NCBI GenBank assembly: GCA_963678575.2
Contig: CAXXHV010000002.1
Location: 1-64,000 of the forward strand
Direction: 5' to 3'
DNA from: Pleomorphochaeta sp963678575
GTDB taxonomy: Bacteria; Spirochaetota; Spirochaetia; Sphaerochaetales; Sphaerochaetaceae
Length of the DNA: 64,000 nucleotides
A program made the translations under genes and the position numbers. Under the pieces are notes generated by a model. It searched no databases. It was not told where the DNA came from and saw only the letters and a list, made by a program, of their open reading frames with translations. Positions 54,998 to 64,000 of this stretch are shown here, piece by piece. The stretch's first letter is position 1, and every line of letters starts with the position of its first letter.

Positions 54998-56055
54998 AAA
55001 ATAGTAGCCTTTGTTTTTCTAAGAATATATAAAAAGAAAGGAGCCCCAAACAATGCTGTAATTATTCCTATTGGAATTTCAGTATTATTAATTAAAGTAC
55101 GAGAAATAATATCGCAAAAAAGTGTAAATATAGCACCTACATACAAAGAAAGAGGTAAAACAAATTTATGTTTTACTCCAAAAACCAATTTGACAATGTG
55201 TGGAATAATTAATCCAACAAAGCCAATTGTTCCCGCTAAGCCAACACAAATACTTGTTAAAAGCGTCGTTAATAATAATAGAATAATTCTTTGCTTTTTT
55301 ACATCTAGGCCTATAGATAAGGCAGTGTCATCACTTAATAATAATACATCTAATTCTTTGGTTTTTGAAAGTAATAGGATTATGATAACTATCATAATTG
55401 GTAGGGTGAATATAATCTTTTCATATGAACTCAAGTTAAAACTTCCCATTTGCCAATAAATAATATTTTGTAGTTTATCTCTGTTAAAATATAGTAGTAA
55501 AGAATTTAAAGCAGAAAGAAAAAAGTTAATTGCTAATCCTGATAAGAGTAAAATTAATAAGGAAGATCGATTTTTACCAGCTATTGAAAAAATTAGCAAT
55601 GATGTCAATAACGCGAAAATGAATGCAAAAAAGAACGTTCCCCAGATTCCAGGAATAAGAGTAAATAGATTAAATACACTAGCAATAGCAACCCCAAGAG
55701 CAGCTCCTGAAGAGATTCCTAATAGGTAAGGTTCCGTGAGTGGGTTTTTAAATAGTGTTTGAAAAACTGCTCCTGAAATAGCTAAGCTCATTCCAACAAT
55801 CAAGGCACTTATTGTTCTTGGTATTCGTAGATTTAAAATGATATATTTATGAGAAGCTAATACTATTTTTTCATTAGTATTAAAAAAAATAGCAAGAACT
55901 TCTTTTAAAGGAATTTTAACACTTCCTTTAGTAATTGAACTAAATATTATTAAAATTCCTAAAATAAATAAGAAAGCTAGTATTAAATTATTTATTTTTT
56001 TTCTAGAAAGCTTCATTGTGAATAATTTTTGCCAATTCAAGTAATCCTTGAGCAT
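54994..56055 (-). CDS. btuC: BtuC/FecCD-type ABC permease
   Basis: A 353-residue FecCD permease (about ten helices; LRIPRTISALIVGMSLAISGAVFQTLFKNPLTEPYLLGISSGAALG and GTIGFVGLIIPHIVKL). The start at 56055 follows AAGGA and overlaps the binding-protein gene by 53 bases; MKLSRKK at 56016 is an alternative with less overlap but no visible site. It forms the membrane channel for the riboswitch-controlled importer. Confidence 0.87.
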   Translation of the reverse strand: MLKDYLNWQKLFTMKLSRKKINNLILAFLFILGILIIFSSITKGSVKIPLKEVLAIFFNTNEKIVLASHKYIILNLRIPRTISALIVGMSLAISGAVFQTLFKNPLTEPYLLGISSGAALGVAIASVFNLFTLIPGIWGTFFFAFIFALLTSLLIFSIAGKNRSSLLILLLSGLAINFFLSALNSLLLYFNRDKLQNIIYWQMGSFNLSSYEKIIFTLPIMIVIIILLLSKTKELDVLLLSDDTALSIGLDVKKQRIILLLLTTLLTSICVGLAGTIGFVGLIIPHIVKLVFGVKHKFVLPLSLYVGAIFTLFCDIISRTLINNTEIPIGIITALFGAPFFLYILRKTKATIL

Positions 56056-56902
56056 TTCTAATTCCTTGTCTATCTAGCAGATTATTATCTATTTCATAGA
56101 CTCTATTTTCTTTCACTGCAGTTAAATCAGAATATGGTTTAGTGTTTATAAATTGGTTTTTTGAATCAAAATATTTAGAAACTATGATTATTTGAGGATC
56201 TTTTTCAATTAGTTGTTCTATACTAAAGTTCCAACCATTTACATCTTCTGCAATGTTTGTAGCTGAAACTAAATTAATCATTTTACCTATAAAAGTATTA
56301 CCTCCTGCTGTAAAATCGCCCCATTCACCAAAACTAATAACATAATAAACACTTTTTTTATCTAAATTTTTTGTTTTAGAAATTACTCTTTCAACTAAAG
56401 CTTTATTGTTATTAATAATTTTATTAGCTTTATTTTTTTCATTCATTATGTATCCAATTTTAGAAATTAAATTATAAGACCCTTCTAGTGAGTTGTCATC
56501 ATAGATTGCAATAGCAGGTATGTTCATTTTATCGAGAGTTTCTAATAACTCTTTTGGGGCATGTACTGAAGCAATTACTAAATCTGGTTCAAGATCAATT
56601 ATTTTTTCAATATTAGGGTTCATAATGGTTCCAACACTGCTTACTTTTGATACTTTTTCAGGATAATCACAATAATCTGTTCTTCCAACAAGTTTTTCAA
56701 AATTTAATTCACTTATTATTTCAGTTATATTTGGGCCAAGTGAAATAATTCTCTGTGGATTAGCTTTTATTTCAACGCTTCTGTTGTAGGAATCAATAAA
56801 TTCAAAACTGTTGTTTATTGTGATGTGTTCTTTTGTACCTGCACTAAAAACAGAGGTTAAAGAAAAAAAAGTTAATAAAAAAACAATTAAATATTTTTTC
56901 AT
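56003..56902 (-). CDS. btuF: BtuF/FepB-like substrate-binding protein
   Basis: A 299-residue periplasmic binding protein of the vitamin B12/iron-complex class. The signal ends TSVFSAG. Body motifs: VEIKANPQRIISLGPNITEII, RTDYCDYPEKV, LEPDLVIASVHAP, YDDNSLEGSYNLISKIGYI. It is the first gene after the candidate cobalamin riboswitch. The Shine-Dalgarno sequence AAGGAG can be masked by a nearby CTCC. Confidence 0.86.
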   Translation of the reverse strand: MKKYLIVFLLTFFSLTSVFSAGTKEHITINNSFEFIDSYNRSVEIKANPQRIISLGPNITEIISELNFEKLVGRTDYCDYPEKVSKVSSVGTIMNPNIEKIIDLEPDLVIASVHAPKELLETLDKMNIPAIAIYDDNSLEGSYNLISKIGYIMNEKNKANKIINNNKALVERVISKTKNLDKKSVYYVISFGEWGDFTAGGNTFIGKMINLVSATNIAEDVNGWNFSIEQLIEKDPQIIIVSKYFDSKNQFINTKPYSDLTAVKENRVYEIDNNLLDRQGIRNAQGLLELAKIIHNEAF

Positions 56903-56927
56903 AAATAAAGCTCCTTATAAGGAGACT

Positions 56928-57035
56928 TTTGGCCATAGCCTAAAGTCCAGTAGGTTATGCAATAATTAGTGGTCTGACTTTAACAGTAGCTGGTCTATAA
57001 GGAATTACACCTGTTTCACATTTTTGCTAAATCAG
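56928..57035 (-). promoter_or_regulatory. Candidate cobalamin riboswitch
   Basis: Read on the minus strand, the leader contains GGTGTAATTCC (57011-57001), then GACCAGCTACTGTT and AAAGTCAGACC (about 56995-56971), matching the cobalamin-riboswitch core (GCCACTGT and the B12-box AGTCAGA). The importer that follows is of the BtuFCD class. The 3' end runs into CTCC-TTATAA-GGAG (56924-56911), which overlaps the binding-protein gene's Shine-Dalgarno. That suggests translational control. Recognised by eye; covariance search would settle it. Confidence 0.7.
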
Positions 57036-57224
57036 TATATGTCATTAATTATAAATTAATAAAGATTAAAGTAAGAAATAAATGATAATTAGACTTAATT
57101 AACCCTAATACAGTAAATATTTATCTTTTGGTTTATCTAATATGTTGTTTCAATTGTTGCCATTATTATTAAATTCTAGTAATCTTACTTTAAACGTTTT
57201 TTAGATTAAAGGAGCTCTTATTAT

Positions 57225-58706
57225 ATGAGTGTTAGAGTACGTTATGCACCCTCTCCTACCGGGTTACAGCACATTGGTGGAGTAAGAACAGCATTATTTA
57301 ATTATTTTTATGCTAAATCTCAAGGTGGAGATTTTCTACTTAGGGTTGAGGATACTGATAGAGAAAGATATAGTGAAGAATCATTAGATGATTTATATCA
57401 AACTTTGAATTGGTTAGATATTAAATGGGATGAAGGTCCAATTGTTGGTGGCCAATATGGTCCATATATTCAAAGTGAACGTTTTGATTTATATCAGAAA
57501 TATGCAAAGATGCTAGTTGATAATGACATGGCATATTATTGCTATTGTACTCCAGAAAGATTAGAAAAAGTTCGTGAAGAGCAAAAAGCAAATAAAAGTT
57601 CAACACAAGGCTACGATAGACATTGTAGCAATTTAAGTGCAGAAGAAAGAGCTGAATATGAAAAACAAGGTATTAAACCTGTAATTAGATTAAGAGTTCC
57701 TACTGAAGGAAAAACAACTTTTCATGATGTATTAATGGGAGATATTACAAGAAAAAATAAAGATGTATCTCCAGATCCAATTTTATTGAAAAGTGATGGA
57801 TTTCCAACCTACCATTTAGCTAATGTTGTTGATGACCATTTAATGGGAATTACTCATATAATGAGAGCTCAAGAATGGATTCCCTCAGGACCTTTACATA
57901 TTATTTTATACAAAGCTTTCGGTTGGGAACCTCCAATTTATTGCCATTTACCTATGGTTATGGGAAAAGATGGTCAAAAATTATCAAAAAGACATGGCTC
58001 TACCAGTGTAAGAGATTTTAGAGAAAAAGGTTATTTGCCTGAGGCTTTAATGAATTATGTAACTTTAGTTGGCTGGTCTTATGATGAGAGTACAGAATTT
58101 TTTAGTAAAGAAGAATTAGAGAAAGTTTTCGATATTAATAAAATTCATAAAGCTCCTGGAATTTTTGATTATAAGAAATTAGATTGGTTTAATGGTCAAT
58201 ATATTAGAAAATTGAGTGATGAGGAATTAAAAGAAAAATTAATCCCATATTTAGTAAGAGCTAGTTTTATAAATGAAGAAATTACTGATGAACAAAATGC
58301 TATACTCAATCAATTAATACCTTGTGTAAAACCAAGATTAAAAGTTTTATCTGATGTAGTTGGCTTATCAAGTTTCTTATTTACAAAACCAGAAATAGCA
58401 GATAAAGAAATGTTTATTGCTAAAAAAATGGATTTACAATCAACCACAAAAGCTTTAATTAAAGCTTATGAAATATTGAAAACTGGGTTAGATAAAGACC
58501 TTCCATTTGAAGAAATCGAAAATGAGATTTCAAATCTTGCAACAGAAATGGATGTAAAAGTAAATGGTGTTTTTACACCCTTAAGAGTTGCTTTAACATC
58601 AAGTAATGTAAGTTTACCAATGAATGATACAGTTAATTTGTTGGGTAAGGAAGAGTGTTATAAAAGAATCGAAAGAGCAATTGAAATGCTAGAGGGAGAA
58701 CTATAA
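57225..58706 (+). CDS. gltX: Glutamyl-tRNA synthetase
   Basis: A 493-residue class I enzyme: YAPSPTGLQHIGGVRTALFNY (HIGH motif HIGG) at the N-terminus and KLSKRHGS (KMSKS) at about residue 250. It charges tRNA-Glu; without gatCAB information here it cannot be said whether it is discriminating. The start follows AAAGGAG. It is first in a run of three synthetase genes; glyQS follows after one base. Confidence 0.95.
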   Translation: MSVRVRYAPSPTGLQHIGGVRTALFNYFYAKSQGGDFLLRVEDTDRERYSEESLDDLYQTLNWLDIKWDEGPIVGGQYGPYIQSERFDLYQKYAKMLVDNDMAYYCYCTPERLEKVREEQKANKSSTQGYDRHCSNLSAEERAEYEKQGIKPVIRLRVPTEGKTTFHDVLMGDITRKNKDVSPDPILLKSDGFPTYHLANVVDDHLMGITHIMRAQEWIPSGPLHIILYKAFGWEPPIYCHLPMVMGKDGQKLSKRHGSTSVRDFREKGYLPEALMNYVTLVGWSYDESTEFFSKEELEKVFDINKIHKAPGIFDYKKLDWFNGQYIRKLSDEELKEKLIPYLVRASFINEEITDEQNAILNQLIPCVKPRLKVLSDVVGLSSFLFTKPEIADKEMFIAKKMDLQSTTKALIKAYEILKTGLDKDLPFEEIENEISNLATEMDVKVNGVFTPLRVALTSSNVSLPMNDTVNLLGKEECYKRIERAIEMLEGEL

Positions 58707-58707
58707 A

Positions 58708-60030
58708 ATGGCAGAAGTAACAATGGATAAGATTGTATCGTTGTGTAAAAGACGTGGGTTTATTTTCCAATCAAGTGAAATATATGGTGGTTTAAATGGT
58801 GCTTATGATTACGGTCCATTAGGTGTTCAATTAAAGAATAACATCAGAGATTTCTGGTGGAAAGAAATGACTCAACTTCATGATAATATAGTTGGTATTG
58901 ATGCTTCAATTTTGATGGCTTCAAAAGTATGGGAAGCTAGTGGACACGTATCAAACTTCAGTGACCCTATGGTTGACTGTAAAGAATGTAAAAGTCGTTT
59001 TAGGGCAGATCAAATTGATTTAAATGCTCCATGTCCAGTTTGTGGAAATAAAGAGAGCTTTACAGAACCAAGAAATTTCAATCTTATGTTTGAAACTCAT
59101 ATTGGTGCAAATAGAGATGCTTCTTCAGTTGTTTATTTAAGACCAGAAACAGCTCAAGGTATTTATGTAAACTTTAAAAATGTTGTAGCTTCTTCAAGAG
59201 TAAAAATTCCATTTGGAATTGCACAAATTGGTAAATCTTTTAGAAATGAGATTACTACTAAGAATTTTATTTTCCGCTCTTGTGAATTTGAACAAATGGA
59301 AATGCAATTCTTTGTAAAACCTGGAGATGATGAAGAATGGTTCTCTTATTGGAAAGAACAAAGAATGGCTTTCTATGATAAGATGGGAATTAGAATGGAT
59401 CATTTAAGATGGCATCAACACGGTAGTGATGAATTAGCTTTCTATGCTAAAGATGCTTTTGATATTCAATTCTTATTCCCAATGGGTTGGCAAGAATTAG
59501 AAGGTATTCATAGTAGAACAGATTATGATTTAACTCAACATACAAAGTTCTGTGGTAAGAAACAAGATTATTTAGACCCAATGACAAATGAAAGATATAT
59601 CCCTTATGTTGTTGAGACTAGTGCTGGTTTAACAAGAAATGTATTAATGGCATTAAGTGATGCTTATGAAGAAGAAGATTTAGATGGAGATACAAGAACT
59701 GTATTACATTTCCATCCTTCAATTGCACCTATTGAAGTTGCTGTTTTGCCACTAGTTAAAAAAGATGGAATTGCAGAGATTTCTGAAGAATTAGAAAAAG
59801 AATTAAGGAATGATTTCTCAACATTCTATGATCAAAGCGGTGCTATTGGTCGTCGATATAGAAGAATGGATGAAATTGGTACTCCTTATTGTATAACCGT
59901 TGATTATGATACAAAAGAAAATGATACAGTTACTTTAAGATTTAGAGATTCAATGGAACAAGTTAGAGTTGCAAAAAAAGATTTAGTAAAAACTATTAAA
60001 GAAGCAACAAAGAATTACAAGAGGAAATAA
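58708..60030 (+). CDS. glyQS: Glycyl-tRNA synthetase, single-chain (alpha2) type
   Basis: A 440-residue class II enzyme. N-terminal motif CKRRGFIFQSSEIYGG and GAYDYGPLGVQLKNN, zinc-ribbon CKECKSRF...CPVCGNKE (about residues 91-115), motif 2 FRNEITTKNFIFRSCEFEQME and the C-terminal anticodon-binding domain. Unlike many bacteria with separate GlyQ/GlyS subunits, this is the shorter dimeric type. Start follows GAGGGAG. Confidence 0.95.
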   Translation: MAEVTMDKIVSLCKRRGFIFQSSEIYGGLNGAYDYGPLGVQLKNNIRDFWWKEMTQLHDNIVGIDASILMASKVWEASGHVSNFSDPMVDCKECKSRFRADQIDLNAPCPVCGNKESFTEPRNFNLMFETHIGANRDASSVVYLRPETAQGIYVNFKNVVASSRVKIPFGIAQIGKSFRNEITTKNFIFRSCEFEQMEMQFFVKPGDDEEWFSYWKEQRMAFYDKMGIRMDHLRWHQHGSDELAFYAKDAFDIQFLFPMGWQELEGIHSRTDYDLTQHTKFCGKKQDYLDPMTNERYIPYVVETSAGLTRNVLMALSDAYEEEDLDGDTRTVLHFHPSIAPIEVAVLPLVKKDGIAEISEELEKELRNDFSTFYDQSGAIGRRYRRMDEIGTPYCITVDYDTKENDTVTLRFRDSMEQVRVAKKDLVKTIKEATKNYKRK

Positions 60031-60032
60031 TA

Positions 60033-61292
60033 ATGAATAGTGCTTTACAAACATTACAAGATAGAGGTTTTATTAAAGCTTGTACTGATATTGATGCATT
60101 AAGTGATTTAATGGATAAAGAAAAAGTAAAATTTTATGTAGGAGTTGATCCAACAGGAAAAAGTGTACATGTTGGTCATATGGTACCTTTTTTTGCTATG
60201 CATCATCTACAGAATGCAGGTCATTTACCAATTGCACTAGTTGGTGGTGGAACAGGAATGATTGGGGATCCTTCAGGAAAAACTGAAATGAGACAGATGT
60301 TAACTCCTGAACAAATTCAAAAAAACTGTGAAAGCATTAAAAAACAATTAGGTACTGTTGTAGATTTTAGTGAACAAACTGATGGTTCAAAAGGCCAAGC
60401 AGTTATGCTAAATAATGCTGATTGGTTAACTAATTTAAACTATATTGATTTTTTAAGAGATATTGGTAGACATTTCTCTGTAAATAGAATGCTTACTTTT
60501 GAATCATATAAGCAAAGACTTGAAAGAGGCCTTTCTTTTATTGAATTTAATTATCAACTATTACAATCTTATGATTTCTTAACATTATATCAAAATGAAA
60601 ATTGTAGATTGCAAATTGGTGGTGATGATCAATGGGGAAATATTGTAAGTGGTATTGATTTGATTAGAAAAAAAGGCGGAGAAGACTGTTACGGATTAAC
60701 TTTCAATTTAATTACTAGAGCTGATGGTAAGAAAATGGGTAAGAGTGAAAAAGGTGCAGTATTCTTAGATCCTGAATTATTTTCTCCTTATGATTTCTAT
60801 CAATATTGGAGAAATGTAAATGATGCTGATGTCTTTAAATTCATGAAATTATTTACATTCTTATCTCTTGAAGAAATTGCAGAATATGAAAAATCAGATG
60901 TTAATATTAATGAAGCAAAAGAAAGACTTGCTTATGAACAGACAAAAATTGTTCATGGAGTAGAAGAAGCAGAAAAAGCAAAAGTAGCAGCAAAAGCAAT
61001 GTTTAGCTCAAATGCTTCTGCCACATTATCTCAAAGAGCAGGTATGCCTTCTTTAGAACTTGAAAAATCTAAATTAGAAGAAGGTATTCCAGTATTAACT
61101 TTATTTGCCATGACATCTTTGGCTTCTTCCAATAGTGATGCAAGAAGATTAGTAACAGGTGGTGGAGCTTTAATTAACAATGAAAAAATAACAGATGTAA
61201 AATTTATTGTTACAGATAAAATGATAGATGAAGAAGGGGAACTTATCCTTAAAGCGGGTAAGAAACGTTTCTTTAGAATTATATTAAAATAA
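60033..61292 (+). CDS. tyrS: Tyrosyl-tRNA synthetase
   Basis: A 419-residue class I enzyme: DPTGKSVHVGHMVPFF (HIGH as HVGH), YQLLQSYDF, IGGDDQWGNIVSGIDLI and KMGKSEKGAVF (KMSKS). A C-terminal S4 RNA-binding domain ends ILKAGKKRFFRI. It follows glyQS by two bases with AAGAGG upstream. Confidence 0.95.
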   Translation: MNSALQTLQDRGFIKACTDIDALSDLMDKEKVKFYVGVDPTGKSVHVGHMVPFFAMHHLQNAGHLPIALVGGGTGMIGDPSGKTEMRQMLTPEQIQKNCESIKKQLGTVVDFSEQTDGSKGQAVMLNNADWLTNLNYIDFLRDIGRHFSVNRMLTFESYKQRLERGLSFIEFNYQLLQSYDFLTLYQNENCRLQIGGDDQWGNIVSGIDLIRKKGGEDCYGLTFNLITRADGKKMGKSEKGAVFLDPELFSPYDFYQYWRNVNDADVFKFMKLFTFLSLEEIAEYEKSDVNINEAKERLAYEQTKIVHGVEEAEKAKVAAKAMFSSNASATLSQRAGMPSLELEKSKLEEGIPVLTLFAMTSLASSNSDARRLVTGGGALINNEKITDVKFIVTDKMIDEEGELILKAGKKRFFRIILK

Positions 61293-61338
61293 AGAAATTA
61301 CGACATTTTGCCATAGTTTCATAAAGGACGTATAAATT

Positions 61339-62304
61339 ATGAAAAAAAAAGTATTTACTTTAGGTCTGATAGTATTAGTTGGACTAAATTCAATTTTTGC
61401 ACAAGCAGAATTTGAAAAAGCAAATCAATCAAACAAAATTAATGTCGAACTTGCAGTAATGGCAGGTCCTACTGGTTTTTCAAGTGCAAAAATAGCAAAA
61501 GATAATGGCGATATTGGTTCTAATGTTTTAGTTAGTACTAGTGTTTTTTCATCTCCAAATGAGGTAATTGCAAAATTAACTAATGGGGATGTTGATGTTG
61601 CAGCATTACCAACAAATTTAGCAGCAATTCTTTATAATAAGGGTGTTGATATTAAATTAGCAGCTGTAATTGGTAATGGTATGTTAAATGTTATATCTTC
61701 AGACCCTGATAATTGGGTTAACACAAAGATTCAAATTCCTGGTGGCCCAGCAGCAACTCCAAATCAAATTGCATCAATGTTAATTGGAGAGAATGGCTAT
61801 AATCCTGATAATTTTGATTTAGATTATAGTATTGTATCTTCAGCTCAATTATCACAATTGTTAATTGCAAATAAGACCGTAACTGCTTTATTGCCAGAGC
61901 CTTTTACTACAATGGTATTAGCAAAAAATCCTAATATGCAAAAAGTTTTAGATATTCAAAAAATGTATGCTCAAACCACAGGAATTCAAAATTATCCAAT
62001 GACTGTACTTGTTGTACAAAATAAATTTAATGAAGAACATCCTGAAGCAGTAAAAGCTATTCTAACTGCATATAAAGAAAGTGTAGCTTATGTATTAGCA
62101 AATCCAATGGAAGCTGCAAAAGCAATTGAAGCAATTAATATTATGCCTGCTGCAATGGCTGCTCCAGCTATACCAAATTGTAACTTAGTATATGAAAGTA
62201 TGGATGAAGCAAAAGTTGAAGTTGAAAATTATTTTAATTTATTATTCAATTTTGATGTAAAATCAGTTGGTGGAAAATTACCAGACCAAGGATTATATTT
62301 ATAA
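61339..62304 (+). CDS. ABC transporter substrate-binding protein (NitT/TauT type)
   Basis: A 321-residue binding protein with a signal ending SIFAQA. It resembles COG0715 proteins: LAVMAGPTGFSSAKIA, TNGDVDVAALPTNLAAILYNKG, FTTMVLAKNPNMQKVLDI and FNEEHPEAVKAILTAYKESVAYV. Substrates of this class include sulfonates, nitrate and thiamine precursors; the specific one is unknown. It is followed by its permease and ATPase in the order SsuA-C-B. Confidence 0.85.
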   Translation: MKKKVFTLGLIVLVGLNSIFAQAEFEKANQSNKINVELAVMAGPTGFSSAKIAKDNGDIGSNVLVSTSVFSSPNEVIAKLTNGDVDVAALPTNLAAILYNKGVDIKLAAVIGNGMLNVISSDPDNWVNTKIQIPGGPAATPNQIASMLIGENGYNPDNFDLDYSIVSSAQLSQLLIANKTVTALLPEPFTTMVLAKNPNMQKVLDIQKMYAQTTGIQNYPMTVLVVQNKFNEEHPEAVKAILTAYKESVAYVLANPMEAAKAIEAINIMPAAMAAPAIPNCNLVYESMDEAKVEVENYFNLLFNFDVKSVGGKLPDQGLYL

Positions 62305-62307
62305 TAT

Positions 62308-63093
62308 ATGAAAAAAAGTAAAAAAGCCTTTACTAAAATTTTTGTAATAATATTATCAGTATTTATATTTTTATTATTGTGGCAAATTTTTTCATGGAGA
62401 ATAGATTCTCAAATACTTCTTCCTGGAGTACATGAAGTTTTAGTAAGGCTTTTTGAATTATTTTCTAATGATGAATTCTTTTTTAATATAGCCTCAACTG
62501 TAATGAGAGCTTTTGAAAGTTTTATCATTATTATTATTTTTGCAACTATTTTAGGCACTCTTGCTGGGAAATATAAAATACTAAGTTGGTTTTTTACACC
62601 TTTGCTTACTGTATTAAAAACTACTCCAGTAATGAGTGTTATTTTATTAGCTTTTATATGGTTTAAAACTGGTACTGTCCCAATTTTTTCTGCATTCTTA
62701 ATGGGTTTCCCTATTATGTATATGATGATGGAAGGTGCAGTAGAACATCTAGAAGAAGAAATGAATCAGATGTGTGTTCTTTACGGATTTACAAAATCTC
62801 AAAAGCTACTTTATTATATAATTCCAACATTATCAAAGCCATTTTCTCTTGGTGCTAAACAAACTTTATCTATGGTTTGGAAAGTTGTAGTAGCTGCTGA
62901 GGTATTAACAATTCCAAAATTTGGTGTTGGGGCTAAGATGCAATTTGCTCAAATACAATTAGAAACAGCAGAAGTCTTAGCTTGGACTCTTATTGCAATT
63001 TTATTATCTGCAATTGGAGATTTTATTTTCTACTTGTTTCAAGATTTAATTGTTTTAATTATTAAAAAAATTAAGGAGAATCAAGCAAAATGA
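62308..63093 (+). CDS. ABC transporter permease (NitT/TauT type)
   Basis: A 261-residue, about six-helix SsuC/TauC-type permease. The coupling segment is MWKVVVAAEVLTIPKFGVG, preceded by IPTLSKPFSLGAKQTLSM. It lies 3 bases after the binding-protein gene and overlaps the ATPase gene by 4 bases. Confidence 0.88.
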   Translation: MKKSKKAFTKIFVIILSVFIFLLLWQIFSWRIDSQILLPGVHEVLVRLFELFSNDEFFFNIASTVMRAFESFIIIIIFATILGTLAGKYKILSWFFTPLLTVLKTTPVMSVILLAFIWFKTGTVPIFSAFLMGFPIMYMMMEGAVEHLEEEMNQMCVLYGFTKSQKLLYYIIPTLSKPFSLGAKQTLSMVWKVVVAAEVLTIPKFGVGAKMQFAQIQLETAEVLAWTLIAILLSAIGDFIFYLFQDLIVLIIKKIKENQAK

Positions 63094-63794
63094 AAATAAT
63101 TGATTTATCCTTTAGTTATAAAGACACTATCATTTTTGATAAGTTTAATTTAAATATTAGTGAAAATTCTATATGCTCAATAGTTGGTGCTTCTGGTTGT
63201 GGAAAAACAACGCTTCTTAAATTAGTTTCAAATTTATTAAAACCAAAAAGTGGCGAAATAATAAAAAGTGAAAAAGAAGAGGGTAGTGTTAGCTATTTAT
63301 TTCAAGAGACTCGTTTATTGAGAAGTCAAACCACTTTTAGTAATCTTGATATAATATTAAAAAATTCTATTCCAGATAAGAAAGAGAGAAAAGAAAAAGT
63401 CTTATATTATCTTGAAAGAGTGGGTCTTGTTGATGATAGACAAAAATATCCTAGGGAACTTTCTGGTGGTATGAGACAAAGAGTTGCAATAGCTAGAGCT
63501 TTTGCATATCCTTCTCATTTAATATTAATGGATGAACCAATGCAAGGGTTAGATATTAGTTTAAAGTATGATGTATTAGAGTTATTTAAGGAAATGTGGA
63601 ACAATGATCCTAGAACTACTTTATTTGTTACTCATGATTTAAGAGATGCTTTAAATATGGGTGATAGCTTAATTTGTTTGGGTGATCCTCAAAAACCTAA
63701 ATTAGGTATTAATTTAAAAAATGAAAAGCCTTTGAGCGATGAGAAAATCGGGTTATATGAAAATCAGATATTAAGAGCTATTTTAAAAAAATAG
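63090..63794 (+). CDS. ABC transporter ATP-binding protein (NitT/TauT type)
   Basis: A 234-residue ABC ATPase: Walker A GASGCGKTT (about residue 33), Q-loop YLFQETRLLRSQTTF, signature LSGGMRQRVAIARAFA, Walker B ILMDEPMQGLD and H-loop VTHDLRDAL. It energises the preceding permease. Length is normal to short for SsuB/TauB. Confidence 0.9.
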   Translation: MKIIDLSFSYKDTIIFDKFNLNISENSICSIVGASGCGKTTLLKLVSNLLKPKSGEIIKSEKEEGSVSYLFQETRLLRSQTTFSNLDIILKNSIPDKKERKEKVLYYLERVGLVDDRQKYPRELSGGMRQRVAIARAFAYPSHLILMDEPMQGLDISLKYDVLELFKEMWNNDPRTTLFVTHDLRDALNMGDSLICLGDPQKPKLGINLKNEKPLSDEKIGLYENQILRAILKK

Positions 63795-63856
63795 AGATTT
63801 ATCCTTAAAATGCAAAAAAAAATATTTATTATAACAAATTTAAATTAAAAAAAAGA

Positions 63857-63879
63857 GGCTGTTGAAAAACAGCCCTTTT
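63857..63879. terminator. Bidirectional terminator at the right edge
   Basis: GGCTGTT (63857-63863) pairs with AACAGCC (63868-63874), extended by AAAAGA/CTTTT flanks, between the rightward ABC operon and the leftward superoxide reductase. Confidence 0.8.
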
Positions 63880-63901
63880 AAATTATAAAAAAACAATATT
63901 T

Positions 63902-64000
63902 TTATGCTTTTGTTTCCCATAATCCATGTAAATTACAATATGCAAAAGTTGCAATTAATTTATCACCATCAGCTAAAGCAAATTTAACTTTTGGTTCATC
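63902..64000 (-). CDS. Superoxide reductase (desulfoferrodoxin/neelaredoxin), C-terminal end only
   Basis: The last 32 codons of a leftward gene whose 5' part lies outside the window. The visible protein includes DEPKVKFALADGDK and FAYCNLHGLWETKA. The YCNLHGLW block supplies the Cys and His iron ligands of the catalytic center II of superoxide reductases (Fe-Cys1-His4). It would reduce superoxide to peroxide using rubredoxin-type electrons, typical of anaerobes. Whether an N-terminal desulforedoxin domain is present cannot be seen. Confidence 0.85.
   Translation of the reverse strand, partial: DEPKVKFALADGDKLIATFAYCNLHGLWETKA

Overview
The window is a very AT-rich bacterial segment. Its gene content suggests a spirochaete (Spirochaetota, Treponema/Sphaerochaeta-like). 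The signs are many lipoproteins with short spirochaete-style lipoboxes, a block of LPP20/LpoB/COG3014 lipoproteins, BspA-type surface lipoproteins, TRAP and ABC uptake systems, and a superoxide reductase at the right edge. The taxonomic assignment is inference; no rRNA is present. No tRNA, CRISPR array or intact insertion sequence was seen.

Layout. 1-4.6 kb: three tandem BspA/DUF285 surface lipoprotein genes (the first cut by the window edge), each with the same hairpin terminator. 4.8-6.5 kb: a repeated YrhK-type membrane protein and a decayed serine recombinase. 6.6-10 kb: a ferric-iron-type ABC importer. 10.1-12.6 kb: a decayed ORF, a secreted metallophosphoesterase and a methyltransferase. 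12.8-18.2 kb: a TRAP transporter, a GntR/FCD regulator and a split transketolase in one operon, with a palindromic operator just downstream of its promoter. 18.6-25.1 kb: a two-component system, a DUF3089 lipoprotein and two paralogous diguanylate cyclases. 25.3-27.9 kb: cysE, bioY and birA, with a BirA box between the last two. 28-34.3 kb: argS, an orphan TetR gene with its own operator, then rplU-rpmA-obg-nadD-yqeK-lipoprotein-rsfS. 34.4-39.5 kb: six consecutive lipoprotein genes. 39.6-45.4 kb: a two-component system followed by an extracytoplasmic redox-repair set (thioredoxin, CcdA-TlpA fusion, MsrB-MsrA fusion). 45.6-48.4 kb: a TrpXYZ-like ABC importer. 48.6-50.6 kb: a highly acidic small protein, a lipoprotein and an unknown protein. 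50.7-53.3 kb: a terminator-bounded unit of PHP phosphoesterase, AAA15 ATPase and RloB-like protein. 53.4-57 kb: an alpha/beta hydrolase and a BtuFCD-like importer behind a cobalamin-type riboswitch. 57.2-61.3 kb: gltX, glyQS and tyrS. 61.3-63.8 kb: a NitT/TauT-type ABC importer. 63.9-64 kb: the C-terminus of a superoxide reductase.

The best candidate for a less-described system is the three-gene unit at 50.7-53.3 kb. It resembles RloA/RloB (AbiL-like) phage-defence pairs, but several ATPase and TOPRIM-like motif residues are altered, and a PHP-family enzyme sits directly upstream in the same apparent transcript. Other points of interest are the BspA gene array with exact 25-residue module differences, the lipoprotein block, and the TCS-linked methionine sulfoxide repair set.
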